DNA from: Candidatus Jorgensenbacteria bacterium
GTDB taxonomy: Bacteria; Patescibacteriota; Minisyncoccia; UBA6257; GWB1-50-10
Reading direction: 5' to 3'
DNA: 51,236 nucleotides
Assembly: GCA_030648515.1 (NCBI GenBank)
Contig: JAUSHK010000005.1
Coordinates: 226,895-278,130, forward strand
The position numbers and the translations under genes are program-made. The notes below the pieces were generated by a model that saw only the letters and a list, made by a program, of their open reading frames with translations, ran no database searches and was not told the DNA's origin. This document shows, piece by piece, positions 41,368 to 48,448 of the stretch; the stretch's first letter is position 1, and each line of letters starts with the position of its first letter.

Positions 41368-41946
41368 TTACCGGAGATTTGTTTTCCGGTACTTTCTCCA
41401 GAGCGGAAGCCAGTCTTTTTTGAAAACCGCTGTAAATATTTCGTCCCAGTACCGGCCGTTTTTATAGACCTGCTGTTTCCGTCTACCTTCTTCCTTGTAT
41501 CCGCATTTCAGCTGGTACGCGTGACTCCGCCCATTGAACGATAAAACGGAGGCGCAAACCTTGCGCAAGTTGAGTGAGTTGAAAGCGTAGTTTAAGAGCA
41601 GCATCTTAGCCTCGGTTCCATATCCCTTCCCCCAGTATTTTTTCTCTCCGATGAACGCGCCAGTAATCGCTGTTTTGTCTTTCCAGTTTATGCGGTGAAT
41701 GCCCATGCAACCAATCGGCTGATCGTCCGCAATTATCAAAAACACAATGTCGGTTTCTTTTGACTTTGACAGATTTTCAAACCACGCCTGCTCGTCCGCC
41801 TCCATCACTGGGAGATACATAGAAAGATACTGTCTTACATCGGGATCGTTGATCCATACAAGAAAGCGCGGGACGTCTTCCTTTACAACCGGGCGAAGCG
41901 TTACTTTCTTTCCCCTGAGAAATTGGATGCTATTATTTGTTTCCAT
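41368..41946 (-). CDS. GNAT-family acetyltransferase (RimJ/RimL-like)
   Basis: This 192-residue protein has the RimJ/RimL/SpeG-like acetyltransferase fold: KVTLRPVVKEDVPRFLVWIND, IGCMGIHRINW, the acetyl-CoA loop YWGKGYGTEAK and LRKVCASVLSFNGRS...GYKEEG. Such enzymes acetylate protein N-termini, polyamines or antibiotics. A Shine-Dalgarno AAGGAG lies 8 nt before the ATG. Upstream on the same strand is a leader ORF followed by mutually exclusive terminator/antiterminator arms, pointing to induction by ribosome stalling, which would fit a resistance role. Confidence 0.87.
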   Translation of the reverse strand: METNNSIQFLRGKKVTLRPVVKEDVPRFLVWINDPDVRQYLSMYLPVMEADEQAWFENLSKSKETDIVFLIIADDQPIGCMGIHRINWKDKTAITGAFIGEKKYWGKGYGTEAKMLLLNYAFNSLNLRKVCASVLSFNGRSHAYQLKCGYKEEGRRKQQVYKNGRYWDEIFTAVFKKDWLPLWRKYRKTNLR

Positions 41947-41994
41947 GGCTGTTACTCCTTTTATAAAATGTTTTAAATGAACTTTTGGCTAAAC

Positions 41995-42076
41995 AAAAAT
42001 CTCGGCTTTTGTTCAGCCGAGATTTTTCTAAAATGTGTTTAAAAGTTTAGAAATGTAGATTAAAACTATCTCGGCT
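41995..42076 (-). promoter_or_regulatory. Terminator/antiterminator attenuator upstream of the GNAT gene
   Basis: In the minus-strand transcript three segments occur in order: arm A AGCCGAGAT (42076-42068), complementary arm ATCTCGGCT (42023-42015) and arm B AGCCGAGAT (42007-41999). The middle arm with B forms a 13-bp terminator stem (41995-42007 with 42015-42027). Pairing of A with the middle arm would prevent it. Arm A lies within codons 33-35 of the leader ORF. Confidence 0.75.
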
Positions 42077-42172
42077 AAACGAAAGAACGCTGTTTGAAAA
42101 CAAAACAAAACAGCCCGGCATTGTAATAGCCATGTTGTGGTCGTTTACCGATTTGTAGTTTTTCCTTTCCAT
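42047..42172 (-). CDS. Leader peptide (41 residues) of the GNAT attenuator
   Basis: The small ORF starts MERKNYKSVNDHNMAI, contains MPGCFVLFSNSVLSF and ends SRDSFNLHF before a TAA. The ATG at 42172 is chosen because a TTGACA-N17-TATAAA promoter ends 6 nt before it, giving a leaderless start; an in-frame ATG at 42187 with AGGAG upstream lies over that -10 box. The ORF ends between the two antiterminator arms, so a ribosome reaching the stop would mask arm A and favour termination, while a stalled one would free it. It is probably regulatory rather than a functional peptide. Confidence 0.6.
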   Translation of the reverse strand: MERKNYKSVNDHNMAITMPGCFVLFSNSVLSFSRDSFNLHF

Positions 42173-42178
42173 ACTAGA

Positions 42179-42207
42179 TTTATACATCACTCCTAGGTAT
42201 GTGTCAA
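42179..42207 (-). promoter_or_regulatory. Promoter of the GNAT leader transcript
   Basis: TTGACA (plus 42202-42207), a 17-bp spacer and TATAAA (plus 42179-42184) on the minus strand. The start falls at or next to the ATG at 42172. Confidence 0.75.
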
Positions 42208-42232
42208 TTTGCGTTTTTATCCATTGTGGGGG

Positions 42233-42261
42233 TTGATTGGCTAGTACGGCGGGGGCATAAT
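42233..42261 (+). promoter_or_regulatory. Promoter of the nuclease-like gene
   Basis: TTGATT (42233-42238), a 17-bp spacer and CATAAT (42256-42261). The leader of about 40 nt has CGGAGG before the ATG at 42311. Confidence 0.6.
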
Positions 42262-42310
42262 GGAATTATAGGCAGGGCAGTTCATTATCAACTAAACCAC
42301 GGAGGCCGGT

Positions 42311-42730
42311 ATGAAGCGCGGCGTGAGAAACTGCTACAGAAATAATCTAACAAAAAAACAAAAGAGGCGGAGGGAACGCATTTCGCGTTTTAACAACAAG
42401 GAGCCCAGAAGTTTTAAAATCGGCAAGCAGTCAGAAGAAATTGTAGTTGTTGTACTTGAAAAGCTTAAGGATGATGGCCTTATTAAGGGTTTTAAACGGA
42501 AAAACGCGCGAGGCATTGATTTTATAATATTCCTCTGGGACGGGAGGAAAAAACCGTTTCAGGTAAAAAGCAGTTGGTACTGGGTTCAGAAACATTACGA
42601 AAAGTTTCCCAACATCCCGGTTGTTGTCGTCGGTAATCGTTATCCTGATTTAGGCAAAAGGCCTAAAAGATTCAGGTATTTAGTAAATAGTGTTTATCCA
42701 TCTGTTCGGAATTTGCTTTCTGTCGCATAG
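42311..42730 (+). CDS. Small PD-(D/E)XK nuclease-like protein
   Basis: This 139-residue basic protein has a Lys/Arg-rich N-terminus (LTKKQKRRRERISRFNNK), a helix GKQSEEIVVVVLEKLKDDG and then the strand pair ARGIDFIIF...KPFQVKSS, matching the D-(x)n-[DEQ]-x-K core of restriction/Holliday-type nucleases (Asp in GIDF, Gln-Val-Lys). No partner methylase or toxin-antitoxin mate is adjacent. It is probably a stand-alone DNA-processing protein; function is uncertain. Confidence 0.6.
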   Translation: MKRGVRNCYRNNLTKKQKRRRERISRFNNKEPRSFKIGKQSEEIVVVVLEKLKDDGLIKGFKRKNARGIDFIIFLWDGRKKPFQVKSSWYWVQKHYEKFPNIPVVVVGNRYPDLGKRPKRFRYLVNSVYPSVRNLLSVA

Positions 42731-42755
42731 TCCTGATTTGCATTTTTACATCTAT

Positions 42756-42790
42756 CCCCCTGTGACACCGCACAGGGGGCTTTTATTTTC
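42756..42790 (+). terminator. Intrinsic terminator of the nuclease-like gene
   Basis: A 9-bp perfect stem (CCCCCTGTG 42756-42764 with CACAGGGGG 42771-42779) and a 6-nt loop is followed by CTTTTATTTT. Confidence 0.9.
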
Positions 42791-42802
42791 ACCGTTTGAA
42801 TT

Positions 42803-42811
42803 TGCTATACT
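42803..42811 (+). promoter_or_regulatory. Extended -10 with leaderless spacing
   Basis: TGC-TATACT (hexamer 42806-42811) ends 6 nt before the ATG at 42818. Confidence 0.55.
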
Positions 42812-42817
42812 ATAGAT

Positions 42818-43282
42818 ATGAATAAAACTCTTGTTGCGGTCCTTGCCGTGGTCGTTCTCGCGGTCGTCGCCTTTGGCGGATTCTACTTCGGCTCCGCGCA
42901 GGGCAAACTGGCGACTGAGAAAAAACTGGCGCCGCTTTTGAACAGCGCGTTTCCCAAACCTCCCGACGACATCCGCTTTTTGGACGGGATTGTGAAAAGC
43001 GTTTCCGGCTCGGCGATTGATCTTGAAATTGATAATATAGACGATTACATTCCGCATACTGACGGAACGCCTCGCCTTAAAGACGTGCGGCACGCCATCG
43101 TTTCGGATAAAACCACTATTACGCTGATTGATTTGGGAAAGTTCACGTCAAATGGGCAACCGACAAGGACTATTGTTAAACTCTCCGACATCAAGCCCGG
43201 CATGAATGCGACGGCGCGAAGCGGGGTAAATGTCAGAAACGTAAAAACATTTGACGCAACATCCATAGAGGTAATTCAGTAA
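42818..43282 (+). CDS. Membrane-anchored hypothetical protein with an OB-like external domain
   Basis: This 154-residue protein has an N-terminal helix (LVAVLAVVVLAVVAFGGFYFG, about 5-25), a spacer with LLNSAFPKPPDD and a beta-rich C-terminal domain (FLDGIVKSVSGSAIDLEI, TITLIDLG, VKLSDIKPGMNATARSG). The pattern resembles DUF5666/OB-type lipoprotein domains common in CPR genomes. It is probably anchored outside the cytoplasm. Function is unknown. Confidence 0.75.
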   Translation: MNKTLVAVLAVVVLAVVAFGGFYFGSAQGKLATEKKLAPLLNSAFPKPPDDIRFLDGIVKSVSGSAIDLEIDNIDDYIPHTDGTPRLKDVRHAIVSDKTTITLIDLGKFTSNGQPTRTIVKLSDIKPGMNATARSGVNVRNVKTFDATSIEVIQ

Positions 43283-43323
43283 GCGGATTTTTACTGAAAC
43301 AACTTTTCTGCCTGCCAAAAACA

Positions 43324-43358
43324 AAAGCCGCCGGAATCATACTGACTCCAGCGGTTTT
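43324..43358. terminator. Bidirectional terminator between convergent genes
   Basis: AAAGCCGCCGGA (43324-43335) and TCCAGCGGTTTT (43347-43358) form a stem with G-U/mismatch positions, followed by T on plus and preceded by A-rich sequence (T on minus). The ClpP-like stop codon lies in its loop. Confidence 0.65.
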
Positions 43359-43909
43359 TCGATAATTTCATCAATGAGACCGAACGCGAATGCTTTCTCC
43401 GCGCTCATTCCTTTTTCTTTTCTACATTCGGTTCTTATTTCTATTATCGCTCTACCCGTATGGCTACTTAGAATTTTGTAAATTAACTCTTGGTTTTCTT
43501 CTAAATCCTTGTATATCCTGTCCATTTTTCTCTTGTCTCTAAGCATATCCAAACTTACCTCTTTACTGTGCGATATGTGATGGATCAGAATTTCCGAGTG
43601 ACGCGCGGCCAGCCGCTTATCACACGCCTGTAGAATGATAACAGCCATTGATCTTGCAAATCCCATGACAATACCTGTCTTCTTTCCTTTGTATAGCGTC
43701 AGAGCATCATAAATACTAAGGGCTACACTAACAGAACCTCCTGCGCTTGTGATAAACACCGTGATATCGGGAGAACCTTTTTTTATAAGACGAAGCAACG
43801 CATCACGGACATATGCCCCAGTTTCACTATTAATCTCTCCCCCGATATCAATTATTCCCCGCTCTAAAAGTCCAAGCTGGAGATCGTCTAAGTGATCATA
43901 TTTCCACAT
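43337..43909 (-). CDS. Divergent ClpP-like serine protease subunit
   Basis: This 190-residue ClpP/SppA-fold protein has FITSAGGSVSVALSIYDAL, the nucleophile motif GFARSMAVII (Ser87) and His110 in EILIHHIS. In my alignment to the clpP at 45137 the catalytic Asp179 position is Glu165 (CRKEKGMSAEKA), a conservative but unusual change. The N-terminal axial-loop region and the hydrophobic ClpX/ClpA docking residues are poorly conserved. It may form a mixed ring with canonical ClpP or act alone. A strong AAAGGAGG and a consensus promoter precede it. Confidence 0.85.
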   Translation of the reverse strand: MWKYDHLDDLQLGLLERGIIDIGGEINSETGAYVRDALLRLIKKGSPDITVFITSAGGSVSVALSIYDALTLYKGKKTGIVMGFARSMAVIILQACDKRLAARHSEILIHHISHSKEVSLDMLRDKRKMDRIYKDLEENQELIYKILSSHTGRAIIEIRTECRKEKGMSAEKAFAFGLIDEIIEKPLESV

Positions 43910-43975
43910 CTGCGCATCCTCCTTTTATCTGTGTTTGTATTTTTATGTTTTTCTACGTTTTAATAAACTGGGCAA

Positions 43976-44004
43976 AGTTTAATACAGAAATTCCGCTTTG
44001 TCAA
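43976..44004 (-). promoter_or_regulatory. Promoter of the divergent clpP
   Basis: TTGACA (plus 43999-44004), a 17-bp spacer and TAAACT (plus 43976-43981) on the minus strand. The leader is about 60 nt. Confidence 0.75.
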
Positions 44005-44086
44005 TTTAAATTCTCCGCAAGGATTCTCATCTGTAACTTGCGCACCATATTTATAGAGGCAATTCAATGGACTGATTAATCCATCA

Positions 44087-44126
44087 GAAAAATAAACTGC
44101 CCTGAACACTTAGTGTGCCAGGGCAG
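44087..44126 (-). terminator. Intrinsic terminator of a small-ORF/ncRNA transcript
   Basis: CTGCCCTG (44097-44104) pairs with CAGGGCAG (44119-44126), extended by ACACT/AGTGT inside, and is followed on the minus strand by TTTATTTTTC. It ends a transcript with no previously obvious gene. Confidence 0.85.
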
Positions 44127-44332
44127 ATATCTTTATTTGCCGAGAAGCTCCGGCACGCAGCGCTGATAGCGCTAATGGCGCTGGCTAATGGTGGTCATAT
44201 AGACGGCCGGCCGGCGCTTGCTTTTAAAAATCTAGAATTTTTAAATTGAGTCCTACAGGAGAGATTAAACTAAGGAGCTCTTACCATTGGGCAACCTCCT
44301 TTTGTCTTTTCGCCGAAGAGATTTTCGCTTAA

Positions 44333-44346
44333 TTTGTCCGGACAAA
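44333..44346. repeat. Perfect 14-bp palindrome
   Basis: TTTGTCCGGACAAA lies within the transcribed small-ORF unit and could be a protein site or RNA hairpin. Confidence 0.4.
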
Positions 44347-44486
44347 AAATAATTTTTCTGCCAGGTTAGTTACCTGTGGCTCCTCACAGTGTCCGAAGCA
44401 CTGCGGCCGCCAGTTCCGTTCGTTTACGAATCATTTTTTCCCTCATATAAGGTAAGGGGGTGTTCCCAGGCATTCGGGCGCGGTTT

Positions 44487-44618
44487 TTATTTCGCCCTTG
44501 CCGCGGTATTGATGATCTGGCCGGTGTTTCGTTCGCCGCCAATGGCCGGTGATAAGGTATTATTAAGGTGTTTTTCGCTTCTCTTGCCCTTGCTGGAGGG
44601 TGATCCTCGTCCCTTCAT
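44487..44618 (-). CDS. Small basic hypothetical protein (43 residues)
   Basis: This ORF (MKGRGSPSSKGKRSEKHLNN, then PAIGGERNTGQII and ending NTAARAK) has GGGGAG 8 nt upstream. It is the first ORF of a minus-strand unit that starts at a TTGCAT-N17-TATACT promoter (44681-44709) and ends at an intrinsic terminator (44087-44126). A further tiny ORF of 16 codons (44384-44434, MIRKRTELAAAVLRTL) and a 5-codon ORF with AAAGGAGG (44270-44287) follow in the same transcript. No homology is recognised; the transcript could instead be a non-coding RNA. Confidence 0.4.
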   Translation of the reverse strand: MKGRGSPSSKGKRSEKHLNNTLSPAIGGERNTGQIINTAARAK

Positions 44619-44680
44619 TGTTCTGCTCCCCTTTTTGTGTTTGTAATGAACAAATGTGAACTAATCTTTACTGCTCTAGT

Positions 44681-44709
44681 AGTATACCACACCCCCAAAA
44701 ATAATGCAA
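44681..44709 (-). promoter_or_regulatory. Promoter of the small-ORF unit
   Basis: TTGCAT (plus 44704-44709), a 17-bp spacer and TATACT (plus 44681-44686) on the minus strand, with start near 44674. This is a near-consensus promoter in a stretch otherwise lacking genes. Confidence 0.7.
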
Positions 44710-44761
44710 TAGGTTGCTAAAAGCGCTTAAAATGTGGGTATTTACCACTATCAAACAAAGT

Positions 44762-44812
44762 CCCTGCTCAGTTATGCTCACAATATGTACTGTGAAACTG
44801 AGCAGGGCTTTT
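44762..44812. terminator. Strong 12-bp terminator hairpin
   Basis: CCCTGCTCAGTT (44762-44773) pairs with AACTGAGCAGGG (44796-44807), followed by CTTTTT on plus. On minus the tail is ACTTTGTTTG. It lies 40 bp after the 37-residue small ORF. Confidence 0.8.
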
Positions 44813-44851
44813 TAATCTTGCCGGTTAGGTTACAACTCCACTGTGAGATCC

Positions 44852-44965
44852 TTAGGAATTGGTCCGGCCAACCGCGACGCTCATCGTATCAACACTTTCC
44901 GCCCTTTCGGCAATGCTGTTTGAACCTGCTTGAACTGCACTGGTTTGAAATAAAAGTACTCTCAT
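44852..44965 (-). CDS. Small hypothetical protein (37 residues)
   Basis: This ORF begins MRVLLFQTSAVQAGSNSIAE and ends SVAVGRTNS. AGAGGAAGG lies just upstream and a TATACT -10 box (plus 45060-45065) about 95 nt upstream; a strong hairpin follows the stop. Promoter, ribosome site and terminator make it a credible small gene, but no family is recognised. The remaining parts of the 1.2-kb gap between the two clpP genes hold only regulatory elements. Confidence 0.4.
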   Translation of the reverse strand: MRVLLFQTSAVQAGSNSIAERAESVDTMSVAVGRTNS

Positions 44966-45088
44966 AAACACCTTCCTCTGTACAAACGTACAAATTATTC
45001 GGTTAACTGCATTATCCCGTCTTTCTTATGTCGTAGGCAACGGGTGGTGAGCTACTTTTAGTATACCACAATCGGCTTTTTGTGTTAT

Positions 45089-45117
45089 TTGACGAGATAC
45101 GCTGTTGCCGATATAAT
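45089..45117 (+). promoter_or_regulatory. Promoter of clpP
   Basis: TTGACG (45089-45094), a 17-bp spacer and TATAAT (45112-45117). The 5' UTR is about 12 nt with no Shine-Dalgarno. Confidence 0.8.
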
Positions 45118-45136
45118 GTTCGTGTAAAATAACAGC

Positions 45137-45745
45137 ATGAATCCAGATGATTTTGATATGAATTTAATTCCAACCGTAATAGAAAAATCAGCGTACGGCG
45201 AACGGGCGTTTGATATTTATTCGCGCCTCCTTAAGGACCGCATTATCTTTTTGGGCGGGCCGATTGTTGACCCTGTTGCAAATAGCGTCATCGCCCAGCT
45301 TTTACTTTTAGACCATGAGGATTCAAAAAAAGACATTCAAATCTATATTAATTCCCCCGGCGGGTCCGTCACGGCAGGCCTCGCGATTTACGACACGATG
45401 CAATTCGTAAAGGCGCCGGTTTCAACCATTTGCGTCGGCATGGCAGCATCAATGGGCGCAGTGCTTCTCGCTTCTGGCGCGAAAGGAAAGCGATTTGCCC
45501 TTCCAAATTCTGAAATTCTCCTTCACCAGGTGATGGGTGGGGTTGAGGGACAGGCGATTGAAATTGAAATTACAGCAAAGCATATTTTGAAAATCAAAGA
45601 GCGTTTAAACCAAATTCTCGTAAAACACACGGGGCAAAAAACGGAAAAAATAGAAAAAGACACCGACCGCGATTTCTATCTTACCCCGCAGGAAGCAAAG
45701 GAGTACGGGCTTGTGGATGAGGTGCTGAGGAAGAATGGAAAGTAA
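45137..45745 (+). CDS. clpP: ATP-dependent Clp protease proteolytic subunit
   Basis: This canonical 202-residue ClpP forms the tetradecameric protease chamber fed by ClpX/ClpA-type ATPases. The triad is Ser105 in [11 protein letters not shown], His130 in SEILLHQ and Asp179 in [26 protein letters not shown] is also typical. The N-terminus ([22 protein letters not shown]) is intact, giving the processing/axial-loop region. It is divergent from the small-ORF region and convergent with tyrS. No clpX is in the window. Confidence 0.96.
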   Translation: MNPDDFDMNLIPTVIEKSAYGERAFDIYSRLLKDRIIFLGGPIVDPVANSVIAQLLLLDHEDSKKDIQIYINSPGGSVTAGLAIYDTMQFVKAPVSTICVGMAASMGAVLLASGAKGKRFALPNSEILLHQVMGGVEGQAIEIEITAKHILKIKERLNQILVKHTGQKTEKIEKDTDRDFYLTPQEAKEYGLVDEVLRKNGK

Positions 45746-45766
45746 GGGTAGTAATTGGTAATTTCC

Positions 45767-46915
45767 TTATGATATTCGGAAGAACCGCCGCTTGCCGATT
45801 TTAAGAATTGTCCCACTTCTAAGATTCAGCACTTCTGCTGGGTCTTTTTTTGTTTCATCCCCGATGGTGACTCCGCCCTGCTCAATAAGCCGTCGCGCCT
45901 CACTTTTACTTTCAATACCCGCCTTAATCAGTAAATCAATCACGGAAATCTTTTTTGAAACCTTAAGTTCCGCTACGTCATCGGGAGTTTCTTTTTTTGA
46001 AAACACGCGAATCCATTCCTCGCGCGCGCCTTTCGCGTCTTTAGAGGAGTGATATTCTGAAATGATTGTTTCCGCGAGAAGCATTTTTGCGTCCCGCGCC
46101 CCAAGATTTTTCGGGGCATCAATATCAGTAAGCGTCGTAAAATATTTTGCGACAAGTCCGTCAGGAACCGCCATGATTTTCCCAAACATATCGTTCGGCT
46201 CATCATCAAGCGCGATGTAATTCCCATAGCTCTTGCTCATCTTGCGGACGCCGTCCGTGCCTTCAATAAGCGGGACGGTCAAAACATCCTGTTCCGGCAT
46301 CCCAAAACTCCGCTGAACCCTGCGTCCCATAAGCAGATTAAATTTTTGGTCGGTGCCACCGAGCTCCACGTCCGCCTTAACCATCACCGAATCGTACCCT
46401 TGGAAGAGCGGGTAGAGAATTTCAAGAACGGAAATATCGTTGCCGCCGCGCATCCGCTTTTCAAAATCGTCGCGTTTCAAAACTTGCTGAATGGTCGCGG
46501 AACGCGTGAGTTTTAGAAACGGCTGGATTCCTTTCTCATACCACGCGCTGTTATAAAACACCTCTGCCTTTTTTATATCAATAACTTTTCCAGCCTGCTT
46601 AAGGTATTTTTTAAAATTTCGCTCAACCTCGTCTTTTGAAAGCGCGGGGCGCGTTTCTGATTTTCCTGATGGGTCACCGATTTGCGCCGTGAAATCCCCA
46701 ATAATAAGGACGACCTTGTGGCCCAAATCCTGAAACTGGCGGAGCTTGCGGAGCACGACCGTGTGTCCAAGATGAATGTCGGGGGAAGTAGGGTCAATAC
46801 CAAGCTTCACGCGCAGTGTTTTTTCGGACGCGAGCTTCTTTTCCAAACTACTCCGATCAATAATCTCTTCCACACCGCGCGAAAGGACGGTTTCTATGAG
46901 TTTCGTTTTATCCAT
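45767..46915 (-). CDS. tyrS: Tyrosyl-tRNA synthetase
   Basis: This 382-residue class Ic synthetase has the HIGH-type motif DIHLGHTVVLRKL, the KMSKS loop (GVRKMSKSYGN) and a C-terminal S4 RNA-binding domain (ARRLIEQGGVTIGDE). I take the ATG at 46915 (MDKTKLIETV) because an in-frame ATG at 46924 lies inside a TACAAT -10 box; the chosen ATG lies 7 nt after that box, as in other probable leaderless genes here. Confidence 0.96.
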   Translation of the reverse strand: MDKTKLIETVLSRGVEEIIDRSSLEKKLASEKTLRVKLGIDPTSPDIHLGHTVVLRKLRQFQDLGHKVVLIIGDFTAQIGDPSGKSETRPALSKDEVERNFKKYLKQAGKVIDIKKAEVFYNSAWYEKGIQPFLKLTRSATIQQVLKRDDFEKRMRGGNDISVLEILYPLFQGYDSVMVKADVELGGTDQKFNLLMGRRVQRSFGMPEQDVLTVPLIEGTDGVRKMSKSYGNYIALDDEPNDMFGKIMAVPDGLVAKYFTTLTDIDAPKNLGARDAKMLLAETIISEYHSSKDAKGAREEWIRVFSKKETPDDVAELKVSKKISVIDLLIKAGIESKSEARRLIEQGGVTIGDETKKDPAEVLNLRSGTILKIGKRRFFRIS

Positions 46916-46922
46916 TTGAAAC

Positions 46923-46928
46923 ATTGTA
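46923..46928 (-). promoter_or_regulatory. -10 box of tyrS, leaderless spacing
   Basis: TACAAT on the minus strand ends 7 nt before the ATG at 46915. Confidence 0.5.
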
Positions 46929-46991
46929 CCGCGCGCGTTTCCAAAATAAAAGCTCCCCGGTTTTTACCTGAGGACGTTCTAGTTACCAGTT

Positions 46992-47008
46992 ATGTCCCTT
47001 CGGGACAT
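46992..47008. repeat. Small palindromic repeat
   Basis: ATGTCCC-TTC-GGGACAT is a 7-bp stem with a 3-base loop. Similar stem/3-base-loop palindromes occur at 51137-51155 and 51199-51215. Confidence 0.5.
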
Positions 47009-47036
47009 CTCCAGTAGGGAGACCAATTGCCGGCTT

Positions 47037-47672
47037 TTACTGCGCAATCATTTTCCCCACCTCGCCGCGAGAGGCGTGGCCCGGAACGCTGCATTGAAAC
47101 GCGTACTCCCCCGCGGGCGGGGCAATAAATGAAACGGTGCGGATCTGGCCTGATCCAATTCCCACCGAAACATCAGCGAGCGCCGGAGATTCAAATGCGA
47201 TTAAGTGTGACTCCGAATCAAGCGACGTAACGGCGATTGTAACTCGGATTCCTGCTTTAACGCCGATTATATTCGGAATAAATCCTTGCGACGATACTCC
47301 GAGCTTTATCGCGTCCGCGGGCACGTCGCTTGCCGTTATCAGCCCGGAAATTTTTGCATTCGGCGCATAGCCGGCTGGCACGTTTACAGAACCGCCCTGC
47401 CCGCCATTACTCGTTCCAGGCGTAACTGGCGTTGGTATTTGTTGCTGTGAAAATTGACCGCTAAAAATCGCTTTCAGTTTTTCAATAACCGAGGTTTCAT
47501 TGAACTGTTCAATGTTTGTTGTGTTCCCCGCGCTTGGGGTTACAGTCCCGCCTTTTCCGACTCTCGCAATTCTTTCTGCTGGCACAATAAGAAAAACGCT
47601 AAACAGAACAATGCCGCCGACAACAAGCCCGATAAAAAAAATCGTGATGACCGCTTTTATAAATGTTTCCAT
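47037..47672 (-). CDS. Membrane-anchored cupredoxin-like protein
   Basis: This 211-residue protein has an N-terminal membrane helix (about 8-30), a Gly/Pro/Thr-rich spacer and a C-terminal cupredoxin domain. The type 1 copper ligand set is visible: His156 (SESHLIAF), Cys194 and His199 (FQCSVPGH) and Met208 (VGKM). It probably acts outside the membrane as an electron carrier or copper-binding protein. No oxidase is adjacent. A TACAAT box lies 7 nt before the ATG (47680-47685). Confidence 0.87.
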   Translation of the reverse strand: METFIKAVITIFFIGLVVGGIVLFSVFLIVPAERIARVGKGGTVTPSAGNTTNIEQFNETSVIEKLKAIFSGQFSQQQIPTPVTPGTSNGGQGGSVNVPAGYAPNAKISGLITASDVPADAIKLGVSSQGFIPNIIGVKAGIRVTIAVTSLDSESHLIAFESPALADVSVGIGSGQIRTVSFIAPPAGEYAFQCSVPGHASRGEVGKMIAQ

Positions 47673-47718
47673 GAGTCCTATTGTATTCTATCAAAAACGG
47701 TTATGCACTCTAATAAAA

Positions 47719-48168
47719 TTAATCTGCGATTTTCTTTGCGAGTAGTTTCAATTTCTCATCATCAGCGCGTTTGTAATCATGCGATGAAATATACCCTTCG
47801 TATTTCTCAAAGTATTTATCAACGCTTGACTTAATCGGTTTCCACTCAGCTATTTTTGTGCCGTGCATTGGGAAAAGCTTAGAATGTACATGGTCGACGC
47901 CAAAACCCTCAAAAATCATACCAGTGCGTCCGACATCGTCTAACTTTATATCAAGTAACTTCGCCGTTTGCTTTGAAGCTTTTACTAATCCAGTCAGAAT
48001 TTCTTCCGGCAGATCGAAAGCATATGATGGATAATGTTCTTTTGTAATCACAACGGAAAAACCCTCAGTATTTGGAAAGATAGAAAGAAAAGCAAGATGT
48101 TTTTCATCTTCCCAAATTTTGTGCACAGGAACCTCTCCTCTTGCGATTTTACAGAAAATACAGTCCAT
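47719..48168 (-). CDS. HIT-family hydrolase
   Basis: This 149-residue histidine-triad protein has the N-terminal CIFCKIARGEVPVHKIWED, the lid region FPNTEGFSVVITKEHYPS and the catalytic HVHSKLFPMHG motif, a variant of H-x-H-x-H in which the last position is substituted and a further His follows. HIT enzymes hydrolyse AMP conjugates or dinucleoside polyphosphates. It starts 9 bp after the tRNA-Gly gene and is probably transcribed with it. Confidence 0.92.
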   Translation of the reverse strand: MDCIFCKIARGEVPVHKIWEDEKHLAFLSIFPNTEGFSVVITKEHYPSYAFDLPEEILTGLVKASKQTAKLLDIKLDDVGRTGMIFEGFGVDHVHSKLFPMHGTKIAEWKPIKSSVDKYFEKYEGYISSHDYKRADDEKLKLLAKKIAD

Positions 48169-48176
48169 AAATTTTG

Positions 48177-48247
48177 TGCGGGTAGGGAGAATCGAACTCC
48201 CGTCTCATCCTTGGCAAGGACGTGTTCTACCACTAAACCATGCCCGC
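48177..48247 (-). tRNA. tRNA-Gly (GCC)
   Basis: The 71-nt cloverleaf has acceptor GCGGGCA/TACCCGC (one C-A mismatch), D loop GGTTTAGTGGTAGAAC, anticodon loop TTGCCAA and T arm GGGAGTTCGATTCTCCC. CCA is not encoded. Confidence 0.96.
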
Positions 48248-48261
48248 TTTTATTGTCTTTC

Positions 48262-48441
48262 TTATCGTGCCGGCGGTGGTGTTACAGGGCCCTCTACGTA
48301 CGGCTGGCCCGTCGGACCTGTAAACTTGTTTCCCGCTGTCGGGGCCGAGGATTGTTTTGGCGCAAACGCCGTAAGCCCGATATAGAAAATGAGCACCAGC
48401 ACGAATATCACTATTAAAACCGCTAAAACACGCTTATGCAT
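48262..48441 (-). CDS. Small single-pass membrane protein
   Basis: This 59-residue protein has MHKRVLAVLIVIFVLVLIFYIGLTAF-type hydrophobic N-terminus (about 5-25) and a Pro/Gly-rich tail (TGPTGQPYVEGPVTPPPAR). The ATG at 48441 is chosen because TTGAAT-N17-AATAAT ends 7 nt before it. It lies between tRNA-Gly and tRNA-Leu. Function is unknown. Confidence 0.6.
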   Translation of the reverse strand: MHKRVLAVLIVIFVLVLIFYIGLTAFAPKQSSAPTAGNKFTGPTGQPYVEGPVTPPPAR

Positions 48442-48448
48442 CGTGTCT

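Noticed and set aside
44389-44646. 85-codon plus-strand frame between the clpP genes
   Set aside because: No ribosome site or homology, and it overlaps a promoter-driven minus-strand unit with better signals.
44734-44967. 77-codon plus-strand frame
   Set aside because: It runs through a 12-bp intrinsic terminator hairpin and is antisense to a better-supported small ORF.
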